A DNA stretch of 64,000 nt from Sphingomonas sp. (GTDB lineage: Bacteria > Pseudomonadota > Alphaproteobacteria > Sphingomonadales > Sphingomonadaceae): positions 62,001 to 126,000 of the forward strand of contig NZ_SSMY01000002.1 of NCBI RefSeq assembly GCF_004799495.1, given 5' to 3'. Shown here in pieces: positions 9,172-15,766 of this stretch (position 1 is its first letter; each line of letters starts with the position of its first letter). A program made the position numbers and the translations under genes. The notes under the pieces are model-generated. The model ran no database searches and was not told the origin of the DNA. It was given only the letters and a program-made list of their open reading frames with translations.

Positions 9172-10287
9172 TCAGCGCCGCTTGATTGTGCTCGCCGCCA
9201 ACCGCTTCGCCAAGAACGGCAACCCGGTGTAGCTGCCCTTATGATACACCGAGTCCGCGTCGAGCGCGGCGGTGATGCGGCGGTGCGCGGTGCCGAGCGC
9301 GTGGTACGGGAGGCCGGGCAGCAGATGATGCAGCGCGTGATAGCGCAAGCCCACCGGCGCCCACAGCATCGGCAGCAGGGCCGGCGGCGGAACATTGACC
9401 GAATCGAGGTATTGCGCGGTGACCGTCATCGCCTCGCCCTCGTTCTCCCACAGATGCGCGACGAGCGTGCGCACCTGGTTAGTCACCGCGAGGCCCGAGG
9501 TGACCGCGAGGAAGATCAGGAATGCCTTGAGCGGGATCATGCCCGTCGCGGTCAGCACGATCAGCGCGATCGCATAGACGCTCGCGCCCGCCTCGAGCCG
9601 GTGCCATAGCGCGCGCGCCTCGCCCTCGGGCGGGCGGCGACGGAACGAAGGGTTGATCTGCAAGCCCGAGAAGCGTGCCACCACCGTACGCCGCAGCGGC
9701 GGGATGACCGCCGACAGCGGAGTCAGCACGGCGTAGCGGAACAGCAGCGCGACCGGTGCCAGCGCGGCGACGAGGATGAACGTCGGCAAGGTCCACCATT
9801 TCATCAGCGCGAGCGGCAGGTATTCGGGATCCTCGACCGTACCGTAGCGCGTGCGCGCGTGGTGGAGGTTGTGCACGCCTTCGTACATGAAGCTCGGGGT
9901 CAGCAGCGGAATTCCGACGAGCAGGTTCCAGCCGAGCCGAAATCCCGGCACCGCACTGTGCTTGATGTGCGTGAGCTCGTGGATGAAGCTTTCGGCGCGG
10001 TACAGCGCGAGCGCCGCGACCACGCCCGCCAGCACCGTCCAGCCGAGCGACGGCGCCGCCATCGCCGCGATCAGCGCCGCGTAGCCGATCGCCGCCGACG
10101 CCAGCATGTCGGACCAGTAGATCGCGGGCCGTGCGGTGTTGAGGTCGCGCGTCAGGTCGGCAGCGGTCTTGAGCATCACCTTGTCGTCGTCGATCCGCGC
10201 GCGCGCGGCGGCACGCGCAGCGAGTGCGGCGGCAGCGCCGGTTTCCCGGCGGTCGAGGGTCGCAACTGTATCCATGGGCGTGGCCAT
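9172..10287 (-). CDS. Membrane fatty acid desaturase family protein
   Basis: A 371-residue integral membrane di-iron desaturase/hydroxylase. The three histidine boxes are HELTH (about 103-107), HNLHH (about 139-143) and HALHH (about 317-321), placed between hydrophobic helices as in the family. The substrate cannot be read from sequence. The neighbouring lipid genes make an acyl chain or sphingoid base plausible. The start is set at the ATG giving MATPMDT; an upstream ATG at 10317 or a downstream one at 10275 are alternatives. It diverges from the GNAT-like gene across about 110 bp in which I see no clear promoter. Confidence 0.88.
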   Translation of the reverse strand: MATPMDTVATLDRRETGAAAALAARAAARARIDDDKVMLKTAADLTRDLNTARPAIYWSDMLASAAIGYAALIAAMAAPSLGWTVLAGVVAALALYRAESFIHELTHIKHSAVPGFRLGWNLLVGIPLLTPSFMYEGVHNLHHARTRYGTVEDPEYLPLALMKWWTLPTFILVAALAPVALLFRYAVLTPLSAVIPPLRRTVVARFSGLQINPSFRRRPPEGEARALWHRLEAGASVYAIALIVLTATGMIPLKAFLIFLAVTSGLAVTNQVRTLVAHLWENEGEAMTVTAQYLDSVNVPPPALLPMLWAPVGLRYHALHHLLPGLPYHALGTAHRRITAALDADSVYHKGSYTGLPFLAKRLAASTIKRR

Positions 10288-10397
10288 TGGCCGAATATAG
10301 TGGCGAGACGGTGGCAAACCAACGGCTTGTCGATCGTCGTCGCTTGCCGAACTCCTTCGCGTTGCCTAACCCGCGCGGCAACAGCAGCGAGGTACCG

Positions 10398-11549
10398 ATG
10401 CCCTCCCCCACCATCCGCCCGATCAGCAGCAAGGCCGACCGCAAGAAGTTCGTCGACCTGCCTTTCCGCCTCTACAAGGATGACCCGAACTGGGTGCCGC
10501 CCTTGAAGGGCGAGGCACTCGGGCTGATCACGCCGGAGAAGAACGGCTGGTACAGCCACGCCAAGGCGCAATTGTTCCTGGCCGAGGAAAATGGCCAAGT
10601 CGTCGGGCGTATCTCCGCGCATATCGACACGCTCGCGCTGACGATGCCGGCCGACAAGGGGTTCGGCCCCGGCGTCGGGCAATGGGGATTGATGGACGCC
10701 GAGCGCGAGGAGGTCTTCACCGCGCTCCTCGCCGCCGCCGAGGGCTGGCTGCGCGACCAGGGGATGACGCGCGCGCTGGGGCCGATCTCGCAATCGATCT
10801 GGGAAGAGCCCGGCTTGCTCGTCGAAGGATACGACCATCCGCCGACGATCATGATGGGGCACGCCAAACCCGAATATAAGGGCTGGATCGAACGTGCCGG
10901 GTACCAGCCGGTCAAGACGCTCCAGACCTACGACCTCGACGTGACGAAGCAATTCCCGCCGATCGTCCAGCGCATCGTCGCGATGGGCGAGAAGAACCCG
11001 CGCATCCGCATCCGCGAGGTCGACAAGTCGCGGTTCGACGAGGAAGCCGCGATCATCCTCGCGATCCTCAACGACGCCTGGTCGGACAATTGGGGGTTCG
11101 TGCCCCTCACCCCGCCGGAGATCGCCGATGTCGGGGTGAAGCTGAAGCCGATCGTGTTCAACGACCTGATCCGCATCGCCGAGCTGGATGGCAAGCCGGT
11201 CGCGTTCATGATCACGCTTCCCGACCTCAACGAAGCGATCAAGCCGCTCGACGGGTCGCTGCTCCCGTTCGGCTGGGCCAAGCTGTTGCTGTGGCTCAGA
11301 AAGCCCAAGGTCACGACGATGCGCGTCCCGCTGATGGGCGTGGTCAAGGAACTGCAATCGTCGCGGCTGGCGAGCCAGCTCGCCTTCATGATGATCGAAT
11401 ATATCCGCCGCGCGGCGGTCGCGCGCTACGGCGCCAGCCGCGGCGAGATCGGCTGGGTGCTCGACGACAATCAGGGCATGAACGCGATCGCCGACGCGAT
11501 CGATAGCCACGTCAACAAGGTCTATGTGATCTACGAACGGGCGCTGTAG
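10398..11549 (+). CDS. GNAT-like protein; candidate bacterial ceramide synthase
   Basis: A 383-residue soluble protein with two GNAT-like halves. The first (about residues 1-190) includes a typical strand FLAEENGQVVGRIS. The second (about 200-383) includes RIAELDGKPVAFMI. Homologues are often mislabelled as dATP pyrophosphohydrolases. One Caulobacter ceramide gene (bCerS) encodes an acyltransferase of GNAT type, and here the gene sits 6 kb from SPT and beside a desaturase, so I infer N-acylation of the sphingoid base as a candidate role. Start chosen at the ATG giving MPSPTIRP because the 58 residues upstream look like non-coding translation; GAGG lies 9 nt upstream. Confidence 0.8.
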   Translation: MPSPTIRPISSKADRKKFVDLPFRLYKDDPNWVPPLKGEALGLITPEKNGWYSHAKAQLFLAEENGQVVGRISAHIDTLALTMPADKGFGPGVGQWGLMDAEREEVFTALLAAAEGWLRDQGMTRALGPISQSIWEEPGLLVEGYDHPPTIMMGHAKPEYKGWIERAGYQPVKTLQTYDLDVTKQFPPIVQRIVAMGEKNPRIRIREVDKSRFDEEAAIILAILNDAWSDNWGFVPLTPPEIADVGVKLKPIVFNDLIRIAELDGKPVAFMITLPDLNEAIKPLDGSLLPFGWAKLLLWLRKPKVTTMRVPLMGVVKELQSSRLASQLAFMMIEYIRRAAVARYGASRGEIGWVLDDNQGMNAIADAIDSHVNKVYVIYERAL

Positions 11550-11553
11550 CGGA

Positions 11554-12351
11554 TCAGAACCGCCGCGAAATCCCGGCGTAGAGTTCCACGTCGGGGGCGT
11601 CCTTGTTCAGCCCGGCCGCGCCGTACACGTCGAACTGGAGGTTCTTCGTTGCCATCCACCCGACCGACAGCGCAGTCAGCGCCTGCGTCGTATGGCCCGC
11701 GGGATCGTCGTCGCGCATCACTTCCGTCTCGCCCGTCAGCGTGACCGCCTCGGACAATTTGAACGCGAGGCCTATCGTCCCGCTATAGGCGAGGTGCCGC
11801 CCGCGCCCGTCCTGATCGACAGCTGCGTCGACTTCGGGCGTGGCCGCCAGCGATACCGTATCAGATAACGAAAAGCTGAGTGGCAACAGCACCCCCGCTC
11901 CCCAGTCGCCCGCGCCAACCGGACTCCGGCCGACCGGCAGCGTTACGTAGGGCAACAGTGCGATCGACGTCTTGTCGCCGTCGGGGTCCATAAGGTTGAT
12001 CTTGGCGCTCAGCGACACATCGCCGATCGCGCCCTCATTGCTCACGATGCCGGTGGTCTTATCGCGCTGGCGGACGTGGCCATAGGGTGTCCAGCCGATC
12101 TGCGCCTCGATCGTATCGGTCAGTCCGATGCGGAGCTTGGTGTCGCCGATCAGGACGGTATCGGTGCGACTGTCGGGCTGGTCGTCGAGCGTCCAGTCGG
12201 CGACCGACGTCTCGACCGACACATGGCCCTTGTCGACGATGCATGGCGGGGTGTTCAGCCCCGGCCGCTCGGGGCAATAGTCGCGTTCCTTGTCCTGCGC
12301 ATGCGCGACGCCGGGGAGCAGGAGCGCGAAGGCGTATATCAGTCGTTTCAT
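11554..12351 (-). CDS. Secreted outer-membrane transporter-like beta-barrel protein
   Basis: A 265-residue protein with a signal peptide (MKRLIYAFALL, cleavage after AHA about residue 18). The mature part is rich in alternating polar and hydrophobic residues and ends in the aromatic residue Phe (SRRF), as outer-membrane barrels do. It resembles the transporter/MetA-pathway phenol-degradation barrel family. Two early cysteines (Cys27 and Cys37) are unusual for a barrel. It overlaps the preceding gene by 4 nt (ATGA), so it is expressed together with that small gene and xth. Confidence 0.75.
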   Translation of the reverse strand: MKRLIYAFALLLPGVAHAQDKERDYCPERPGLNTPPCIVDKGHVSVETSVADWTLDDQPDSRTDTVLIGDTKLRIGLTDTIEAQIGWTPYGHVRQRDKTTGIVSNEGAIGDVSLSAKINLMDPDGDKTSIALLPYVTLPVGRSPVGAGDWGAGVLLPLSFSLSDTVSLAATPEVDAAVDQDGRGRHLAYSGTIGLAFKLSEAVTLTGETEVMRDDDPAGHTTQALTALSVGWMATKNLQFDVYGAAGLNKDAPDVELYAGISRRF

Positions 12352-12647
12352 GCGAGCCTCACCGGTGTCGGGTCGCCGAGCTCGGCGACCGCGTCTGCCT
12401 CCGCCGCAGCGCGTGCGGTCGCGAAAGCAGCGCGGACAGCGTCCGGCCCATGCGTCTCGCCGAGCCGGGCCAAAATCGCGTCGTCCTCGTCGGTCGCGAT
12501 CGCGCGCACCAGATCGTCGGGATCCTCGCCCAGCGCCTCGGCAAGCCCCCGCATCGCCCGCGCACGGACGCGGAATGCGAACGCATCGAGCCGGGCGCTT
12601 TCGAATTCGCCCTTGCGGTGGAGCATCTTCTGGAGGTCGAACGCCAT
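12348..12647 (-). CDS. Small conserved-looking hypothetical protein
   Basis: A 99-residue soluble, Ala- and acid-rich, predicted helical protein beginning MAFDLQKMLH. It lies 8 nt after xth and overlaps the following barrel gene by 4 nt, so it belongs to the same operon. A family resemblance is not recognised and there are no Cys, signal or membrane segments. The repeated ...RARAMRGLAEALGED... pattern suggests an all-helical fold of three to four helices. Function unknown. Confidence 0.7.
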   Translation of the reverse strand: MAFDLQKMLHRKGEFESARLDAFAFRVRARAMRGLAEALGEDPDDLVRAIATDEDDAILARLGETHGPDAVRAAFATARAAAEADAVAELGDPTPVRLA

Positions 12648-12655
12648 CGGCCGAA

Positions 12656-13426
12656 CTACCGCAGACGGACCCAGGTCGGCGCGTGGTCGCTGGCCTTTTC
12701 GCGGCCGCGATATTCCTTGTCGACGCCGGCGTCGCGCAGGCGGTCTGCGGCGATCGGCGACAGGAGCAGGTGATCGATACGGAACCCCGCGTCGCGCTGC
12801 CACGCGCCCGCCTGATAGTCCCAGAAGGTCCATACGCCGCCGCTCGGGAAGCGCGTGCGCAGCGCGTCGGTCCAGCCTTGCGCGAGCAGCGCGCGGTAAC
12901 GCTCGCGGCTTTCGGGCTGCATCAGCGCGTCGTCTCGCATCGCGCGGACCGAGAAGGTGTCGTCGTCGTTGGGGATGACGTTGTAATCGCCCGCCAGCAC
13001 CACCGGCATTTCCTCCGCGAGCAATCCGCGCGCGCGGTCGGCGAGTCGGTCCATCCACTTGAGCTTGTAGTCGAACTTCGGCCCAGGCTGTGGGTTGCCG
13101 TTGGGGAGGTAGAGCGATGCCACGACCAGCCCGTCGATCTCGCATTCGAGGTAGCGGCTATGCTCGTCCTCGGGATCGCCCGCGAGGCCGCGCTGGCGCT
13201 CGACCGGGTCCTTGCCCCTGGCGAGTACCGCGACGCCGTTCCACGACTTCTGCCCATGCCATACCGCGCCATAGCCGGCCGCGCGGATCGCATCGATCGG
13301 GAAGCCGTCGTCCTGCGACTTCAGTTCTTGCAAGCACACGACGTCGGGCTGCTGCTCGGTCAAATACTCGACCAGCCGCTCGATCCGTGCCTTGATGCCG
13401 TTGACGTTGTAAGTGACGATCTTCAC
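12656..13426 (-). CDS. xth: Exodeoxyribonuclease III (AP endonuclease)
   Basis: A 256-residue DNase-I-like Mg-dependent nuclease of the ExoIII/XthA family, acting at abasic sites in base excision repair. Visible motifs are KIVTYNVNGIKAR (N-terminus, metal-site Asn), CLQELKSQDDGFP (metal-binding Glu), YLPNGNP, LAGDYNVIP (Asp/Asn pair) and the C-terminal RIDHLLLSP plus SDHAPTW (catalytic Asp-His). The start is placed at a GTG directly before KIVTYN, where the family begins; the 18 residues upstream in frame are not family-like. It lies 10 nt downstream of the Fe-S carrier gene. Confidence 0.95.
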   Translation of the reverse strand: MKIVTYNVNGIKARIERLVEYLTEQQPDVVCLQELKSQDDGFPIDAIRAAGYGAVWHGQKSWNGVAVLARGKDPVERQRGLAGDPEDEHSRYLECEIDGLVVASLYLPNGNPQPGPKFDYKLKWMDRLADRARGLLAEEMPVVLAGDYNVIPNDDDTFSVRAMRDDALMQPESRERYRALLAQGWTDALRTRFPSGGVWTFWDYQAGAWQRDAGFRIDHLLLSPIAADRLRDAGVDKEYRGREKASDHAPTWVRLR

Positions 13427-13436
13427 GCAGGCGGTT

Positions 13437-13775
13437 CTACACCGAGAACGATGTGCCGCAACCGCAGCCCGACGCCGCATTGGGGTTCTCGACCGTAAAA
13501 TGCGCGCCGCCCAAATTGTCGACGAAATCGACCGCGCAACCGCGCACCAGGTCGAAACTGATATCGTCGACCAGCAGCTTCACGCCGTCGAGCTCGGCGA
13601 TCGTGTCGCCCGGCTCCTCGGCGTCGGCGAGCCCGAACTTGTACTGGAAGCCCGAGCAGCCCCCGCCCTCGACCGACAGGCGCAGCATCGCTGGCTTGTT
13701 CTGCCGCGCCGCGATCCACGCCACGCGCGCCGCCGCGGCGGGAGTCAGCGTGATGTCGGGCGCGAGCGTTGCCAT
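13437..13775 (-). CDS. erpA: HesB/IscA/ErpA-type iron-sulfur cluster insertion protein
   Basis: A 112-residue A-type Fe-S carrier that passes clusters to apo-proteins in the cytoplasm. The three ligand cysteines are present: one in EGGGCSGFQY and two in the C-terminal SGCGCGTSF. The length is standard. Whether it is ErpA or IscA cannot be decided, as no isc/suf genes are adjacent. Start chosen at the ATG giving MATLAPDITL; the upstream 12 residues lack support. It is preceded by the terminator of the M23 peptidase gene, so it probably has its own promoter in the 13776-13817 gap. Confidence 0.88.
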   Translation of the reverse strand: MATLAPDITLTPAAAARVAWIAARQNKPAMLRLSVEGGGCSGFQYKFGLADAEEPGDTIAELDGVKLLVDDISFDLVRGCAVDFVDNLGGAHFTVENPNAASGCGCGTSFSV

Positions 13776-13817
13776 GGGGCGGGAGATAGGCATTGCCGTG
13801 CCTCCCGGCAACCAACG

Positions 13818-13850
13818 AAAAAGGGCCGCGCCAGTCGCCCGGCGCGGCCC
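13818..13850 (-). terminator. Intrinsic terminator after the M23 peptidase gene
   Basis: A perfect 10-bp GC stem (arms GGGCCGCGCC and GGCGCGGCCC at 13823-13832 and 13841-13850, 8-nt loop). Read leftward it is followed by TTTTTCGTT. It sits 23 nt after the stop codon of the M23 gene. Confidence 0.85.
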
Positions 13851-13872
13851 CTCCTCTCCCGTTTTGTAACGG

Positions 13873-15060
13873 TTACTCGTCGGTCGAATCGGCCGCCGGC
13901 GCGGTCGTCATCGGCACCGCGTTCAGCGTCGGGCTGCGCAGCGCGGTCGAATAGTCGGCGGTGGTCAGGAACGGCATCGGGTTGACCGCGCGGCCGTCGA
14001 TGCGGACCTCGTAGTGCAGGTGCGGGCCGGTCGAGCGGCCGGTCGAGCCCGACAGCGCGATCAGCTGGCCGCGCTTCACGCGCTGGCCCGCCGTCACGAG
14101 GATCTTCGACAGGTGGCCGAAGCGCGTCTGGATGCCGCGGCCATGGTCGATCTCGACCATGTTGCCGTAGCCGCCTGAACGCTCGGCCTTGTCGACCGTG
14201 CCGTCGGCGGTGGCGTAGACCGCGGTGCCGGTGGCGCACTGAATATCGACGCCCGGGTGGAACGCCGCGGTGCCACGGAACGGGTCGCTACGGATCCCGA
14301 AATTGCTGGTGAAGCTCATGTGCGCGATCGGCTGGACCGACGGGATCGAGATCAGGCCGTCCTCGAGCGTGTCGAGCTTCTTCCAGGTCTGGAACAGGGC
14401 GCGGAACTGTGCATCGGCGGCGAGGTCGGCGGCCGCCTCGGGGCTGTCGGCGGCGATCAGCGGGCCACCCATCGCGGCCGGCTTCACCTGGAAACGGCTC
14501 GGGTCGATCCCGATCGACCGCGCGCGGCTCACCGCGGCGATGTAACGCTTCTCGGTCGCGATGCGCGCCTTGATCGCCAGATTGACCTGGCTGCGCTCGA
14601 CCCGCTCGAGCGGGGCGACGACATCGGCGGCAACCGCGGCGGCCTTGGCATCGATCGGCTGGTACGCGACCGGCTGGAGGTTCCCCTGGCCGTTGAGCGC
14701 GGCGGCGAGCATCGCCTGGCGCGCCTCGACCCGCTGGGCGCGGACGTCGGCGACATATTTGATCTGCTGGATCTTGGCCTGCATGTCGGCGACCTGCGCC
14801 TCCATCTTGGCGACCTTGGCTTCGGGCGACAGCGGCTTTTCGGTGAGCCCGGTCAGTGCGATCGCGCTGACGCCGGCCTGCGCGACGCCATACGCCGAGA
14901 AGACGAGCGTGACGGCGCCGGCGGCGGCAAGCGCGGCCTGCGTGCGGCCAGCAAGCGAGAAGCGGCGCAGGTCACGGCCATCGTGAAAGATGAAATCGCG
15001 CGTCTTGAAATATTGCCCGAAGCGCGCGACCGCGTTCCGCAAACCCGTAAACTTGTTCAT
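13873..15060 (-). CDS. M23-family peptidase (LytM domain), periplasmic
   Basis: A 395-residue protein with a cytoplasmic N-terminus (about 35 residues), one membrane helix (about 40-62), a long helical/coiled-coil region (about 75-230, with two ...KMEAQVADMQAKI... -type heptads) and a C-terminal LytM domain. Zinc-ligand motifs are visible: HPGVDI (HxxxD) and HLHYEVRIDG (HxH). Proteins of this build are endopeptidases of cell wall cross-links or division regulators. Start chosen at MNKFTG; the in-frame extension to 15186 lacks coding character. The last residues end in DSTDE. Confidence 0.9.
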   Translation of the reverse strand: MNKFTGLRNAVARFGQYFKTRDFIFHDGRDLRRFSLAGRTQAALAAAGAVTLVFSAYGVAQAGVSAIALTGLTEKPLSPEAKVAKMEAQVADMQAKIQQIKYVADVRAQRVEARQAMLAAALNGQGNLQPVAYQPIDAKAAAVAADVVAPLERVERSQVNLAIKARIATEKRYIAAVSRARSIGIDPSRFQVKPAAMGGPLIAADSPEAAADLAADAQFRALFQTWKKLDTLEDGLISIPSVQPIAHMSFTSNFGIRSDPFRGTAAFHPGVDIQCATGTAVYATADGTVDKAERSGGYGNMVEIDHGRGIQTRFGHLSKILVTAGQRVKRGQLIALSGSTGRSTGPHLHYEVRIDGRAVNPMPFLTTADYSTALRSPTLNAVPMTTAPAADSTDE

Positions 15061-15151
15061 GTGTCCCCGGCGACCCTGGCGACGGTCACCGCGAGCGGTG
15101 ACCTTGATTGCTTGAATGACCGGACCCAGTTTCCCCCGCATCCGGTTTGAT

Positions 15152-15179
15152 GGAACCTTCCCTGCCCAGCTGTCGTTTT
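15152..15179 (+). promoter_or_regulatory. EcfG (GSR) type promoter with no plus-strand gene
   Basis: GGAAC at 15152-15156, 17-nt spacer, CGTTTT at 15174-15179: a perfect match to the alphaproteobacterial EcfG consensus (GGAAC-N16/17-CGTT). It lies in the gap between the M23 gene and the peroxiredoxin gene, both on the other strand. Downstream there is a 7-bp stem (15193-15199 with 15214-15220). Between 15180 and 15304 I see no convincing ORF and no clear terminator, so a transcript, if made, would run antisense into the peroxiredoxin gene. Confidence 0.5.
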
Positions 15180-15304
15180 CATGCAATAGCCGCGCGCCGA
15201 ATCGGGGCCAGACCGGCGCGTCCGTGCGGCGAGTCGTTAAACTGCGTGTGAATTTGCGTGCCTTGCCGTCGTGCGGGCAAGCGATTCGGTGTGATTCCAG
15301 CGCG

Positions 15305-15766
15305 TCAGCGGAGGCTGTTGACCGCCGCCAGCACCTGTTCGACGTGCCCCGGCACTTTCACCTTGCGCCACACCTTGGCGAGTTTCCCAGATGCGTCGAA
15401 CAGCCAGGTCGAGCGGTCGATCCCCATATATTCGCGACCGTAAAGCACCTTCGGCACCCACGCGCCGAACGCTTCGATCACGTCCTGCTCGTCGCTCGCG
15501 AGCGGCACGGTCAGATCGTATTTCTTGATGAACTTGGCGTGCCGCGCCGGGCCGTCCTTCGACACGCCGAGCACCGCCGCGCCGGCCTGCGCGAAATCGG
15601 GCAGCGCCGCGCTGAATTCCTGCGCTTCCCTGGTGCAGCCGCCGGTGTCGTCCTTGGGATAGAAATAGAGCACGAACGGCTTGCCGACATAATTGCGCAG
15701 CCGGATCGGACCGTCGGCACCGGTCAATTCGAGATCGGGCAGGTCGCCTCCGAGTTCAACGCTCAT
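15305..15766 (-). CDS. bcp: Peroxiredoxin, PrxQ/BCP family
   Basis: A 153-residue thioredoxin-fold peroxidase reducing hydroperoxides. The active site reads YPKDDTGGCTREAQEF: the peroxidatic Cys44 sits in the usual place, but the resolving Cys that many PrxQ proteins carry five residues later is Gln here, and the protein has no other Cys, so it would act as a 1-Cys form. The fold motifs FVLYFYPKDD and the C-terminal VWRKVKVPGHVEQVL are family-like. It overlaps glnE by 4 nt and follows it in transcription, a common pairing in this class. Confidence 0.9.
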   Translation of the reverse strand: MSVELGGDLPDLELTGADGPIRLRNYVGKPFVLYFYPKDDTGGCTREAQEFSAALPDFAQAGAAVLGVSKDGPARHAKFIKKYDLTVPLASDEQDVIEAFGAWVPKVLYGREYMGIDRSTWLFDASGKLAKVWRKVKVPGHVEQVLAAVNSLR

